A DNA stretch of 64,000 bases from Allolobophora icterica (lineage: Eukaryota > Annelida > Clitellata > Crassiclitellata > Lumbricidae), in assembly GCA_963556255.1 (NCBI GenBank), contig OY744605.1, forward strand, positions 9,479,873 to 9,543,872, read 5' to 3'. The position numbers and the translations under genes are program-made. Below the pieces are notes generated by a model, which saw nothing but the letters and a program-made list of their open reading frames with translations, was not told the DNA's origin and made no database searches. Within the stretch, counting starts at the first letter, position 1; each line of letters opens with the position of its first letter. Positions 23,110 through 36,359 of the stretch are shown piece after piece.

Positions 23110-23405
23110 ATACATATATCTCTGTGATCTTATCTGTCGACCTCTGTCGGTTGCCTCTCCGTTCTTTAGACCAACATGACCTCTTGGTCCCGCGGACCCG
23201 GACTTCTCTGGCTCAATACCGTGCCTACGCATCTGCTGGCCCGTCCCTCTGGAATGATCTACCTCCTACTTATGACTCGTTCTCAGATCTTAACTGGAGG
23301 GATATCTGCTACTTCTCACTGTCTTAAGACTCGCCTTTTCTCATGGGGTTCCTCGCACTGATGGGAGCGCCTCTGATTAGCTTGTACTGCGAGTCTGCGA
23401 GAGGC
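23110..23405 (+). mobile_element. 5'-truncated CR1/L2-like LINE, 3' end
   Basis: The plus strand encodes a frame containing VPRTRTSLAQYRAYASAGPS followed by LWNDLPP and, after a frame change, LKTRLFS, the typical C-terminal end of CR1/L2-like reverse transcriptases. It is followed by a hairpin-like gcgcctctgattagc ... gcgagaggcgc and ttataaat. The same tail occurs at 61130-61385 and, as tail only, at 31385-31430. Confidence 0.75.
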
Positions 23406-23619
23406 GCGTTATAAATTCATAAATAATACAATTCAATACAACATATGCAATTATCCATGCATATATATCTCATATACTGTAGCGATATAAACCTATTTAG
23501 ATGACATACCACATATATATACATATATATATATATGTATATATAATATTATGTATATATACACATACATACATACATACATACAGGAACCCGCATACCG
23601 AGACCGCATGCAGCGTGCA

Positions 23620-24080
<461 letters not shown>

Positions 24081-24133
24081 TTTCGTATATGCATGTTATG
24101 TTGCTATGTTTATATGAATATATCTGTGTACAG

Positions 24134-24333
24134 ATCAGGGCAAAAATCCAATAATCCGTTTAGTTGACAGCAAAGGTCGTTATCCTTTGAAAGCAGAAGG
24201 AACGGTCATCAACAAACCCAGTCTAATCGCCAGAAAGCACAGCGTCTCCTATTTCTCCATTTGGCGAAGACCTCTAACGAAGATCTTCAACGGCAGAATG
24301 TGCATTCGACCTTCATTAAGTGGCCGCTTCTGA
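24134..24333 (+). CDS. Candidate terminal exon, unrecognised
   Basis: After the acceptor-like sequence atatatctgtgtacag an open frame reads [20 protein letters not shown] ... [16 protein letters not shown] and stops with TGA at 24331-24333. Its base and residue composition looks like coding sequence, unlike the microsatellites on both sides. No poly(A) signal or upstream exon is visible, and I do not recognise the family. A chance frame of this length is possible. Confidence 0.3.
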
Positions 24334-24479
24334 GCCATCACAGTAAGGCATTTCTCTTGTCCAGTTTTTAGTTTAGGCAGCCACGTTTTCATCTATTTAC
24401 TATAAGGATTTATGAACATGCATGGATCTTGCATCGTCCTTGTAATGTACTGAAATTGCGCTGTATTAGCATTTTGAAC

Positions 24480-24970
24480 CATACATACCTATCTTCATGC
24501 ATACATACATACATGAGTAAATACATACTAGATCTCCTATGTATGTATAGCATCTGTAGTATTAGTTTAGTATGTATGTATCTATATATGCATGTATATA
24601 GTACATGCATACATACATATCATCATGCATACATGCATGCAAAACATACATGCACACATACATACATAAATACATAAATACATATACATACACACATACA
24701 CACATACATACATACATACATACATACATACATACATACATACATACATACACATACGTACATACACACATACATAAATGCATACATACATACATAAGTA
24801 CATACATATATACATACAATGTCATACATACATACATACATGCAAACATACATTACATACACACATAGATACATACATAAATAAATACATACATAAATAC
24901 ATAAATGCACGCATACATACATAAATACATACATACATTCATAAATACATACATAAATACATACATGTAT
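24480..24970. repeat. (CATA)n microsatellite, imperfect
   Basis: Tetramer cata/cath-type repeats with point changes. YVCM-type frames on the minus strand are artefacts. Confidence 0.9.
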
Positions 24971-25439
24971 AAGTAGAGACATAGAGGATACATAGCTTGA
25001 GCGTGGTTTGCTGATGCGAAAATGATTGATTACCGAAAACATTTGAAACGGCCCGCGATTGCGCAATGGCGGAAGGTATGGAAAAACCCACGTTTAAATC
25101 AAACGGGTCATTGACCAGCTGGAATTAGTCTAGGCTGGTATACTGTGCGCGACAGAGTGCAAATGGAAAAAGCATATGGATGGAGTGCAGTGGTCTATCC
25201 TCTGTTGTTCGTTTTTGGTTGGACATGTTATTTATGGGCTTTATGCCGAGATAGCGTAATTATGTCCTTCAATTAAATGCTGCGTTTGCGAACTGTTTGT
25301 TTGATTTAATATGCAAAAAACAACTCATAGACTGTGTGTCTAATTGAGATGCGTTGCGCTACGGATCGGACGGGGCGAACTTCGGAAGTCGTTGCACACA
25401 CACGCACACACACGTATAACGGCTTTGTTTTTGGTGCTG

Positions 25440-26000
25440 CATCGGTTGATGCCTTCTGCCTCTTCTTGCACTTGTTCTTGTTCTTGTTCCTGTTCATGTT
25501 CTTGTTCTTCCTGTTCTTGTTTTTGTTGTTCTTGTTCTTCTTGTTCTTCTTGTTCTTGTTCTTCTTGTTCTTGTTCTTCTTGTTCTTGTTCTTGTTCTTC
25601 TTGTTCTTCTTCTTGTTCTTCTTCTTGTTCTTCTTGTTCTTGTTCTTCTTGTTCTTCTTCTTCTTCTTGTTCTTCTTGTTCTTCTTGTTCTTCTTGTTCT
25701 TCTTCTTCTGCTTCTTCTTCTTCTTCTTCTTCTTCTTCTTCTTTTTCTTCTTCTTCTTCTTCTTCTTCTTCTTCTTCTTCACATTCTCGTTCTCCTGCTT
25801 CTGTTTGCTCTTCTGCTTCTTGTTCTTCTTCGCAGTCTTCTTCTTTTTCACATTCTTTGCATTCATCTTAAAATTCTTGTTCTACTCCTTCTGCTTGTTC
25901 TTTAGCGTCTTGTTCCTCTCCTTCTTACTTTTCTGCTACTTCTATTTCTATTCTTATTCACCTTCTTTTTTTCTTCTTCTCGTTAATGTTATTCTAATTC
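25440..26000. repeat. (CTTGTT/CTT)n polypyrimidine-rich tract
   Basis: Mixed ctt and ttgttc units grading into pure (ttc)n at about 25710-25780. Frames are artefacts. Confidence 0.9.
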
Positions 26001-26519
26001 ATCATCACCTTCTTCTTCTCCTTCGCTCCCTCCTCCTAATTAGTATTCTTAGTTACTACTAAACGTATTATTAAATCCCTAACTTTTACACCATCTGAAC
26101 TGACTGACCCAACAGAACTGTGTGCAAGCGATTCACGGATGACAAGAGAAATTGTGTTGTTTATCGGACTGGAGACAGGCATTTCCTCCGAGTGTTTTCC
26201 TTCTCTATCCATCCAACTGGAACAGCGCCGTCGCTTAAGTTTAGCATCGGATGAAATCGGAACTAACGGAAAATGACAGGACTTAATAATAGATATGTGA
26301 TGGATGGCACCTCCAGCTCTGACCACGCCGCGACCACATGATCTAGCATCGCAGGAGTCTAATCAGAACCAGTGCTGATGATGAGAGTGCATAATAAATG
26401 GGAGATATTGTCTTAATTAACGTTATCTAACTTCACATTACCTAATACTGCACGCTATCACATCTCAAGAAAACATGCCCATGATGGATGAGAGAACTGC
26501 AGAAACAACTGCGCGTTTT

Positions 26520-27045
26520 ATGCATGGCCATATGTATCGTAACTAACTTCACATTACCTCAAACTTCACATTACCTCATACTTCACATTACCTCACACTT
26601 AGCATTACCTCATACTTCAAAAAACTTCACGTTATCTAGATTACCTTAGTCTTACATTACCTTAAATTACCTTTCTACCTCATCTAACATTGCCAATGGC
26701 CTTACTTTACCTTACCTTACCCTACCCATTCTTACATTTCATTACCCTACATTACTTAGTCTTATATAACCTATTCTTACATTACTTAGTCCTACATTAC
26801 CTTACCTTACATTACTTAGCCTTACATTACCTAATCTTACATTACCTTACCTTACCTTACATTGTCTTACCTTACATTACCTTGCCTTACATTACCTTAC
26901 CTAACCTTACATTACATTACTTGGTCTTACATTACCTCGCCTTACATTACATATTCTTACATTTCCTACCTTACATTATCTGGCCTTACATTACCTAATA
27001 TCACATTACCTAGTCTTACATCACCTTACCTTAGCTTACATTACC
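26520..27045. repeat. CTTACATTAC-type array, left part
   Basis: Words cttacattacc, ttacc and cttacatta recur with small changes. The array continues between and after the two MITEs at 27046 and 27419, to about 27600. Confidence 0.85.
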
Positions 27046-27403
27046 CAGGGCCGTCGACAGAAATTCCGGGCCCTTAAGCAGAACAGTCACGGGCCCCTAG
27101 GCAGAGCAGTTAGGGCCTTTAAACTATCTTTAGACTTTATATAAATATAATATCGTAAAGTGCGTGTACGAGTACGACCGTACGATATTATATTTATATA
27201 TATACAACTATGATTTTATTCAGATTCTTGTAGTTTAAACTGATTGTAGTTGAGCGTCAGATAATTATAAAAAAGCATAAATCATAAACTTTGTATAACT
27301 GATTATAATATTTTCCTTAAGTTGCGGGCCCGGTCCGGGCCCCTAAAAAGTCGCCGGGCCCCTGGGCATTTGTCCCCCTTGCCCTCCCCTCTCGGCGGGC
27401 CTG
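27046..27403. mobile_element. hAT-like MITE inside the CTTACATTAC array
   Basis: Ends cagggccgtcgac and, inverted, caggcccgccgag. Flanking octamers acattacc (27038-27045) and acatcacc (27404-27411) agree at 7 of 8 positions. Gggccc-rich subterminal regions surround an AT-rich core. Length 358 bp. Confidence 0.85.
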
Positions 27404-27418
27404 ACATCACCTTACCTT

Positions 27419-27574
27419 CAGGGTTGTAGTCGAGGGTATACGCGGGTATCCAGCGTGTACTCACCTCTAGAGACCGTATACTCACCTCACAAAATATTTG
27501 TACTCACCTCTAATTTGTTTCTGAAAACTAATCGGTAGCGTATACGCACTTCTAATTTTACCACTACAGCCCTG
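27419..27574. mobile_element. hAT-like MITE, CAGGGYTGTAGT family, copy 1
   Basis: Ends cagggttgtagtcgagg and, inverted, cagggctgtagtgg. Flanks cttacctt and cttacatt agree at 7 of 8. Interior repeats of gtatactcacctct match copy 2 at 61496-61681, which has a perfect TSD. Confidence 0.88.
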
Positions 27575-27599
27575 CTTACATTTCCTAGCTTACATTACC

Positions 27600-28255
27600 A
27601 AACTGATCGAGTTTTAAATTCTTGACCTGAGGCGCTCTCTTCGTCTCCTATTCCACTGTTGAGATGAAGTCACATCTTTCTTAATATCTTTCGACAATAA
27701 AACTCGTAATAACTCCGCGAAACAATAACTCTCCTACAGTAACTCGTTCTGCGTTCGATCGCTGCTTTGATTGACAAAGCAATCAGTCAGCGCTAATGAA
27801 ACAATGCCATCAATGTACCATTGGCACGTGACGCCCTCTCGTGAAATCAGCACCGACTTGAACTGAAATAAAGAGAGCATCATCAATTCTCGGTCCGCTT
27901 CCGGTCACGTGATTTGCGACGTCATCGCGGCGAAATAGCGGCAGCGTCGAAAAACTGAATCACGCATTACTCCTAAATCCAGTCTAAGCTGCACATTTAT
28001 ATAAAGCCGTTGTTATGATGCACAAGACATAAATTGCCTTTCGCTTCTAAGAAAAACCCAATTCTAAAATAACAATCCATCGCAATTAGTTGAGATCCGT
28101 TGGGTCTGTGAGACTGGAAGAGAAAACTAAGGAGGATAATGAAATCCGATAAATATGGAACTTCTTTCCTGACCTACACGACATCACAGAACCTGCAGAG
28201 CGCATGAAACAGGTAGGCTACCTAACTACAAAGCTTTGTGCTCGCGGACAAGAAA
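27600..28255. other. No recognised gene
   Basis: Unique-looking intergenic sequence, moderate GC. No supported frame or repeat. Confidence 0.4.
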
Positions 28256-28264
28256 GACTGAAAA

Positions 28265-28400
28265 ACTAGTACCACGCGCATCCGAGTATGCCACCCGGGT
28301 TCGCCTCCCGATGGTGACTTATTTCAGAGATTTTATGTTCGGGCTAGCGCGGTCCGTACACAGGAACCTTGTCGGCAATACTTGCGAATAAATAACCTCC
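28265..28400 (+). mobile_element. Probable tRNA-derived SINE
   Basis: Contains gggttcgcctcccgatggtgac, a box B-like motif, followed by a non-tRNA tail ending in gcgaataaataa. No second copy in the window. Confidence 0.4.
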
Positions 28401-28414
28401 ATTTTACTATGTCA

Positions 28415-28950
28415 TTTGTCAAGACCATATGCTCCTCGCATCTTCAGTCCAAATCTTATTATGTCCAGCGTTGGTCTGCCTTTGTTTCTCTTTCCCTCGA
28501 ATATTGCATGTAGTATACATTGTGCGGAATTCGGTCAACAGGCATTTTCTCCTTATGTCCAAACCATCGGAGTCTTCGTTGAACGACTTTGTGTAGGCTA
28601 GCACGGTTGTTTTGTATCGGAACTATCTTATATCAGCATGTCTGAGCTTCTCTAATCTTGACACCCTATACAATTTTCTTGCGCCAACTCATTTCTGCTG
28701 TGAGAATTCTATTCTAATTTTGCTTTCACATTGTCCAGCATTCTGATCCGTATATATAGGAGAATGGTTTGTTTCAGCGACTCATATTCTTTTGCCTTGA
28801 TTTTCTTCGTTATTTCTCCGGTTCACCCTATCCGACTCTTTTTCCCTTTGCTTGTTTGCTTCGAGTTTTGCATCTGCGGTTATTAACGCTCCAAAGCAGA
28901 TGAATTGTTCTACTTCCTCAATATCTTCTCTCTGAATGCTGTTAGCTGGA
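28415..28950 (-). pseudogene. Decayed RTE-like LINE reverse transcriptase, C-terminal part
   Basis: Read on the minus strand in changing frames, the segment gives EEVEQFICFGALITADAKLE, then IYGSECWTM, then RRLRWFGH and KMPVDRIP. These blocks, in this order, are typical of the region after the RT core in RTE-like and related LINE proteins (flGs.isadakle; lygsEcW; rRLrWfGHv.Rmp). Stop codons and frameshifts show that it is dead. It ends against the (CAT)n tract. Confidence 0.7.
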
Positions 28951-28963
28951 ATTGTTCAATCAT

Positions 28964-29201
<238 letters not shown>

Positions 29202-29399
29202 ATAGGCGTCGACTCTTGCTTTTGTCTGTGGGTGCATGGATCCTCCCTCCCTTCCCCTACCCATTTGCCCTCCCCCTTCCTTCTCCCTTAAGTAGGTGAG
29301 TTTTAGCGCATTTTCTTAGAAGGAAATTGTTTTCATTTCAAGGGTAACGAGGTTAGAAAAAGCATTGGAAATCGGTGACGTTCCGGTGTTCTTCTTGGT

Positions 29400-29447
29400 G
29401 CCACGCACCCACTGAACTTTCTCTCTGGGTGCATTCGCTCCCAAGGC
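29400..29447 (+). repeat. Short dispersed repeat, copy 1
   Basis: cacccactgaactttctctc followed by tgggtgcatt recurs at 35449-35495. Confidence 0.6.
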
Positions 29448-29623
29448 ATATATACATGTATATACCTACATAGATACATGCTCATACATGTATCTGCTTT
29501 CGATTTAATGAGGGCACTGACGCGAGATGATAGAGTCGTTGAAACGAAAGGTCATGACCTCCCTCTCGTATCGCCTCAATGCAGTCGCGCCCTTAATAAC
29601 TCGCACCGTTATGAATATAAAAT

Positions 29624-29741
<118 letters not shown>

Positions 29742-29759
29742 TTGTGCTGTCGGCTCTAG

Positions 29760-30155
29760 GAGCCCTAGCGATCGTTATGACACAGTCTCCTTTGCCGTCT
29801 TGCTACTACCCCAGTAGCCCTTGAGTCGCGCTCCGGCCTGGGAGTCCCACCATCAGCGCTCCGGCCTGGGAGTCCCACCACCAGCGACCATCGGCGTGGT
29901 TTGGTGTGTCTCATGACGATTTTCTTGGCATGTTAACAGGGGTGGTTTGCCATTGCCTTCCTCTGGTTTTGCCTGCCGTGCCCTTTCGTTCCCCTTCCTT
30001 TGGAAGGGTACCAACAGTCCGCACCACGTGAAGGTGGGCACGGAGGACTTTGGTTCACCAGCCCAGGTCGGATCCGAGTCTACGCTCACGAGAGACGTCG
30101 GTCAGGTCGCCTCCCTGCTTTACTCTGCAACAGAGTGACTGGTGAACCTTTGCGG
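29760..30155. other. GC-richer unique segment with a 28-bp tandem duplication
   Basis: gcgctccggcctgggagtcc occurs twice in tandem (about 29829 and 29857). The block lies between (TG)n and (TA)n tracts and ends at the latter. It may be a dispersed repeat. No gene supported. Confidence 0.4.
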
Positions 30156-30156
30156 A

Positions 30157-30157
<1 letters not shown>

Positions 30158-30216
<59 letters not shown>

Positions 30217-30275
30217 GCTTTTTTCAACCTTTCCTGCTCTGCATAAATTTTGTATCTTAATGTGCTCAGCGCGAT
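30158..30275. repeat. (TA)n plus 28-bp shared tail, copy 1
   Basis: A perfect (ta)n run is followed by aatgcttttttcaacctttc and ctgctct, then gcataaattttgtatcttaa. The same tail follows the (TA)n at 33713, but there the distal part is inverted. Confidence 0.8.
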
Positions 30276-31036
30276 TTATCAATAGGGAGTGCATTAAATT
30301 GAACCAAATTTGAAACAAACCATGCTCCCTGTACCATATTACGATTAAGACACTAATATGTTGGTTCGCACTGATAGATAAAGATATAGCATTTTGGGGT
30401 GAGCACTTAGCGTAATACCATCCAAATTATCCTCTGTTGGTGCTCGAGCACCTACAGACTATATTTTCTGTATACTAAAGAAAGGGCCCTTTCTTGCTCG
30501 CAAGACCGCAGAACAAGAGTGACGTTTCGGCGTGGTTTATTATATCTATGGTTAGCAACGGCAGATATTTTGTTGACATTTGATAAAACGCGAATAGTAG
30601 TGCCATTAATTTATTAAAAACAGTTTGATATCCTATTATATTGAGCTCACAAGAAGTTTTAACAACTTTTGGCCTATAAGATCATTTGTTTGTAAATTGC
30701 TTACCCTGCTTACCGATAATTAAGAACGCGCGGCGTATTTCGTCGATCGATGGCGTAAGACTATCTTTGCGATTAAATATTATATCAAAACAACTGCTCT
30801 TTTAGATGAATTGAATAAAACTATTTTATTAACGTTTATTGCCGAGCTAACTAGGCGTTTGCAAGTTGTTAAATAACTAAGTTACACTCGCTGATCTTGG
30901 AAAATGCGACCACGGCCGAGTCATTTCCTCTATCCTATTAATCCACACGCAATCTCAAGCTGCGAGGTACCAACATGTTTATGGGTCTCGGAAAATGTAG
31001 GCCTAATTTGAGAACTTCGAAAACGTCAGTATAATG
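30276..31036. other. No recognised gene
   Basis: AT-rich intergenic DNA without a supported feature. Confidence 0.4.
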
Positions 31037-31330
31037 CAGGGCTTTTCAAACTGTGGTCCGCGGACCAAAAGGGGTCGGCGAAGGATATGGCGTGGGTCCG
31101 TGAGAGGTATCCCCTCCAACTAACATTACTGGTTTTTAGCGAAACCGGTGTTACTGATTTCTTTAAAAATGACTGTTTTCCTTAATTATTTGCGGGAAAT
31201 TAACAACAATTTATTCAGCGTTGTACTGTTATTTTTTTTATTAAATTTTAAGTAATAAATTTGACTTTCTAAATACTGGGGTCTGCGAGCTGTATAGAAA
31301 AAATAAGGGCCCCTGGTTCAAAAACCACTG
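31037..31330. mobile_element. hAT-like MITE (CAGGGCTTTTCAAACTG)
   Basis: Ends cagggcttttcaaactgtgg and, inverted, cagtggtttttgaacc. Flanks gtataatg and gtatattg agree at 7 of 8. Length 294 bp, no coding capacity. Confidence 0.82.
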
Positions 31331-31384
31331 GTATATTGAACGTTCATTGACACACCTACGTCAACAAATCTGATCAGGCTAATA

Positions 31385-31430
31385 TGGAGCGCCTCTGATT
31401 AGGTATCATTGAGAGGCGCTGTATAAATCC
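31385..31430 (+). mobile_element. CR1/L2-like LINE tail, heavily 5'-truncated
   Basis: ggagcgcctctgattagg ... gagaggcgctgtataaat matches the hairpin tails at 23369-23405 and 61320-61365, followed by a gaatgaatg microsatellite. Confidence 0.65.
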
Positions 31431-32150
31431 TCTGAATGAATGTGGTCATTACGATGAGCTCTGAGATATGTCCACTTATATTAGAAACTGTGCTCAGTTG
31501 AACATTTAGCTTATATCGCTCATCTGTATTAGGCTAGAGTATATAACTTAATTGTATTTGAGATTGTGCTCTTACAATTTGATTATTTCTGTGCCTATTT
31601 ACTGCTGTTTTTTGTCCATCAATTGACATGTAATACCGTTCTCTAATTATAATTAATTATTTCTACTTAGTTCTGCAATTGTTAAATAAATGCAAGTATG
31701 GATTTGTTCTCAGAAATGACTATTTAAAACATTATTATTGAACAATAGTAGGCCTACTGCTGAATTATCCGTGGATGTTTAGCAATGGCATGGTGCTAAA
31801 ACGCACTTGTTTACATCTGTTAGTCATAGGTACGATGCATTTGTGATGATAATAAAAAAATGCACTATATTAAGTATCATCATATATATGATAGAATCAG
31901 TCTCACAATCAGATTGACCATCGTAGTACAGAAAAGTATCTTGCCACTAAGAGGTCAAATTATGAAAAATTGTATAGGCAACTTTCATATCTAAATATTA
32001 TTTTAATTCATTTTAAGTATTATGTTCATTGATTTTATTTATTAAGGTAATTTTTAATGCAACACACCAATATCATCAATAATCAATAATGATTTGTGCC
32101 AAGTCAAAATTGTGTTAGATGTCGTGAAGAACAGAAATACAAAACAGTGC
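31431..32150. other. No recognised gene
   Basis: AT-rich DNA with no supported feature. Confidence 0.4.
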
Positions 32151-32525
32151 ACTGAAAACTAGAAGAGTCACCAGTGGCGGGTCCACATACATGTATGCCG
32201 GAGCTATGGTGCACAGCAATGCAGTGATAACATTTAAAGTTAATAATTTTCAATGTGATAACACATTCATGTATGCCGGGGCTATGGTGCACAGCAAACC
32301 AGTGATAAAATTTAAAATTCATAGTACATAGTTTTCAATGTGGAACCATTATATGTATGCCAGGGCTATGGTGCACAGCAAACCAGTAATAAAATTTAAA
32401 GTTCATAGTTTTCAATGTGGTACCACATAGTTTTCAATGTGGTACCACATATATGTATGCCGGGGCTAAGGTGCACAGCAAACCAGTGATAACATTTAAA
32501 GTTCATAGTTTTCAATGTGGTACCC
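32150..32525. repeat. Minisatellite of 78-100 bp, four units
   Basis: atgtatgcc followed by ggggctatggtgcacagcaa recurs at about 32191, 32269, 32353 and 32453. The last interval is longer because acatagttttcaatgtggta is itself duplicated. The left flank (ctagaagagtcaccagtggc) recurs at 32848. Confidence 0.88.
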
Positions 32526-33437
32526 CTGAAGTTCCTATACCTGTGCAATAAAATAAGTGTAAAATTTCAGCATTTTATATTAATATTTACTGGTTGCTCA
32601 ATGCGAATAACGTTTCTGCTGTATCGCGATCCTTTATACCTGTTCCAGTTGTCTTGTGCACTGCATTTTGTTTCACTGTTATACTTAGTACTTACGGGTT
32701 TATTAATTTATTTGGTCTGTAAGTATTCTTTGGGTGACATCTTTGTTATTTGATGCAACAAATTTTTATTAAAATATATAATTTTCATCATATCTTTATT
32801 TGTTCAATTACTCACACGCTGTGTAAAACCAGTGCATGTACCTGTTAAAACTAGAAGTCACCAGTGGTGGGTCCACATACATGTACACTGGGACGGAACT
32901 CCAACCATCGGATTCTCATGCAATGTATTAACTATGGCGTACTTATCTCAAGAAATTTATAAGTTCCCCCATTTGAACTATTCAGACATGATGTAAAATT
33001 TTATCTAAAGTGAATTCCTGCTGAGATACCTGCCAGTAGGTAAAGGGATTAATCAATGAACACAGCATTTACTGGTCAAAACATCCTTCGAAAAGTGGAA
33101 AGCCTCCATGGTAAAGTGAGAATACTAAAGATCTAATTCCAGGTCACACATCAGCACTTCATCCCATGTCATAAAAACACATAATTATGATCATTCAAAA
33201 CAGTGGTGTTTCCAGATGAAAATTCAATATAATCTTAATACGAATTGCTACAAAAATAATTCAGTACCCTTTAATAATTCAGTACCCTTTAACAAAGAAC
33301 TCACAGCAGAGAAATGTAACTTGTTTCAACAATCACAGTTATGGCGGGAAACAGCTTACCAACACACAATTAAGTGCAAGTCAGAAGTGAACTGGAGAAA
33401 GCCAGTCCATCGATGCAAAAGCAACAAGGAACGAACT

Positions 33438-33682
33438 AGATAAGCAAAAAGCAAAAACAGCAAGGAACTAAGTGCCAGCATCAATGCTAACATATACCAG
33501 GCACCATTAGCTGAAGCAGAGATCCTGCAAGTGGGAAGGCATCTGCAGCAAATGGATGGACAGGTTCTGAGGTCAACTGAACCTAGAAATAGTATGGCTG
33601 ATGCTTCAGTAACATTGCCTGCACCAACTCATAATCATGAAACACCTGTGTTAAATGTTGAGGACAAAGCACAAACTGCATA
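33438..33682 (+). CDS. Candidate exon, unrecognised
   Basis: An open frame reading NANIYQAPLAEAEILQVGRH then LQQMDGQVLRSTEPRNSMAD stops with TAA at 33680-33682. It is polar and Gln/Ala-rich. The block aatagtatggctgatg recurs at 33871 in a second open stretch (EPVIPSNVQTSRDAEP ... stop at 34038), suggesting related exons on both sides of the (TA)n. Splice sites are not clear and the family is unknown. Confidence 0.25.
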
Positions 33683-33708
33683 ATTTATATTATACAAAAG
33701 AAGTACCA

Positions 33709-33880
<172 letters not shown>

Positions 33881-34189
33881 GGCTGATGTTTCCCACTGAA
33901 CCAGTAATACCAAGCAATGTGCAAACTAGCAGAGATGCTGAACCAACAATGGTAGCTCCCGAACAGCCACGGATAGGAATAACGGTGCCAACAGCAGTGG
34001 GAGCTAAACCAGTGTTGTACAGTCAGAAACAACTTTAACAATCACAACAAAAACAATAAAAACTGCTTAAATCGCAACACTTAATGAAAAGTCATCAACA
34101 GACAGTGTTCCGACAGGCAAAATGATAAAGTTTCACATTTCTGTATAGCCGATATAATTTGGATCTATGTCCTCAACCATTTTATATCA

Positions 34190-34320
34190 GAATTTGTAAA
34201 CGTGCGGCGTGCTATGACAATCTCTAGTGTCCTCGTGTGACACAAGGCCATTTAGTTGTGCATTTCCCTTTCATCTCAGGAGTGGGTTTTGAATCCCAGT
34301 GCACAAAACTTAAACAACAC
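34190..34320 (+). repeat. Dispersed repeat with box B-like motif, copy 1
   Basis: Shared with 35900-36030: aatttgtaaac, atgacaa, gtgtgacacaa, gccatttag, gcatttccctttcatctcag, then a box B-like ggttttgaatcccagtgcac. Possibly a SINE; box A is unclear. Confidence 0.6.
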
Positions 34321-34417
34321 CTTGCAAAAGACAACAACAAATCATAATACCAGCGCACAACAAATGACGTTTTTGACTTCAATCTAAAGCATAGCTCACT
34401 CCCAAGTATCAAATAAC

Positions 34418-34495
<78 letters not shown>
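34418..34495. repeat. (ATT)n microsatellite
   Basis: Perfect att triplets. Confidence 0.95.
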
Positions 34496-34499
34496 GGCA

Positions 34500-35260
34500 G
34501 TTGTTGCTTGGTAGGGAGCCCATTCCAGGTCATGGGGGCAGCCACAGAGAAGGCACGGCGCTGCCGTATGGCAGTCTGCGAGCGCGGAACAATAATAATA
34601 CAGTACCAGTCAACGAACAGGTTAATGCACAAGTAAAAGTTAATTTATCAAGTTGAAGTACCAGGTAATAAATAAATCGGCTAAAGCACCAACACTAGTT
34701 ACCAGTTAACAAGTCATAGTACCAATCAACATAAAGGCAACTACTAATAGGTTCAGTACTATATAATTCCAGGTTAACTTAAGAAATAAATGTGATTCTG
34801 ACAACTTCATGACTTTCATCTTGATATTGGTGCATCATCAGTGAATGCTTAGTGCATTAAACATCAGTGCTAAAGATATTGCCAATTATGATAATGTTCA
34901 ACGTGCTTCTCTCAAGGCATTAAACAAGAGTGCTACATTAAAGTACTTAAGTCATAATAAGCCATACAAAATTTGTAGCCAACAGCCACTTGGACATGTG
35001 ACAAGTGAACATTAAGTGAAAATTGTAGTGATCTCTTTGCCTATTCTAATTATTATTATTACCGTACGAACATTTCTAACGCGTGCAAAGTCACAATCAG
35101 AATAATGCCAGAAGCAAGTTTATCAAACATGCAACACAATTTAGTCTCCTACATCAATAGTGTCTGCATTAACATGAACCCAACTCAATCACGTAATATG
35201 TGACAATCAGAAATTCAACAGATGTTAACTGACTTCACATTATTGCTAGAAAGTCCAGTT
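34500..35260. other. No recognised gene
   Basis: AT-rich intergenic or intronic DNA. Confidence 0.4.
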
Positions 35261-35400
35261 CTACGGTTGAATCGACTGCAGACATCGATCTGCTCGACGC
35301 CTTATAGTTTTTTGTTCATTAAATACTTTGGTGTATATTTTCTTGTATGAGTGACGAATTTCAGGATGCCCTTCTTGAAATTGGAGAATTCCACCGTGGC
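35261..35400 (-). CDS. Candidate terminal exon, unrecognised
   Basis: On the minus strand, after the acceptor gtgttcttag, an open frame reads HGGILQFQEGHPEIRHSYKK, then IYTKVFNEQKTIRRRADRC, and stops at TAG (35261-35263). It begins with a partial codon (two bases), so an upstream exon ending in phase 1 is required. The charged, non-repetitive composition suggests real coding sequence. The family is not recognised. Confidence 0.35.
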
Positions 35401-35448
35401 CTAAGAACACATACAAATATGCATTAATTCATTGTACAGCTTATCGAC

Positions 35449-35495
35449 AACACCCACTGAACTTTCTCTCTGGGTGCATTGGCACCCAAGAATCC
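35449..35495 (+). repeat. Short dispersed repeat, copy 2
   Basis: Same cacccactgaactttctctc core as at 29400. Confidence 0.6.
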
Positions 35496-35899
35496 CAAGG
35501 AGTCGGCGCCTATGCAGTTTATAGATACCACTACTAAATGGGCTTCATGCTGCTTATTTACACTGAACTTGCCAGCACAAGCCATAACAGAAATCATGAC
35601 CAAATTTCTAGATGCTTTATTAAACTCAAGTATTTGATGCACAAGCAAAATGCAAATAAAACAGTAGCACAAATGACAAAGATAACACAAATGATACATA
35701 AAGCGTAACAAGACAAATTACCCTACACGTGAAACATACAGATTTAAGAGAAATATGGTGCTTCATTCATAAAAGTATGAATTACCACACCTATAAGGAA
35801 AGGACATTTTTCTCAGTGTTAATGTCACAAGTTTGAATATCAGTGTCAACATTTGTTTGGTAATTCTTTGCTCCAATATGTCATTTGATATAAATCCAC

Positions 35900-36030
35900 A
35901 AGTAATTTGTAAACAAGCGACATGTTATGACAAATATTACAAGGACAAGTGTCCTTGTGTGACACAATGCCATTTAGTAGTGCATTTCCCTTTCATCTCA
36001 GGACTGGGGTTTGAATCCCAGTGCACAAGG
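35900..36030 (+). repeat. Dispersed repeat with box B-like motif, copy 2
   Basis: Matches 34190-34320; the box B-like part here is ggggtttgaatcccag. Confidence 0.6.
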
Positions 36031-36359
36031 TGAAACTGACAGACTTTGCACCCGGACAACCCATAAGAATCCCATGTTTGCTAGTATATAGTAGATCCTA
36101 ACCCGATACTTAGGACAATACCGCTCTAAGACAACTGTCGTTAGAAGCATGTGATAAATGACCCCCTGGGGTGTCCAATGAAGACATCACTGTCCGAAGA
36201 AAGTAGGTATCTTAAACTGGTTCTATATAAATCGCTGTTAAAACACATTACACTTGACAATAAAGTAACTGTTCCTGTGAGCTGGAAATACAATCAGCCA
36301 CCAAGCAAACAATGCCTCGCTTCCTCTGCTTACTCTAGTTCATGAGGACTTGCGTGAGG

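Noticed and set aside
25306..26062. Lys/Asn-rich and Phe/Leu-rich frames
   Set aside because: Produced by the (CTT/TTG)n tract.
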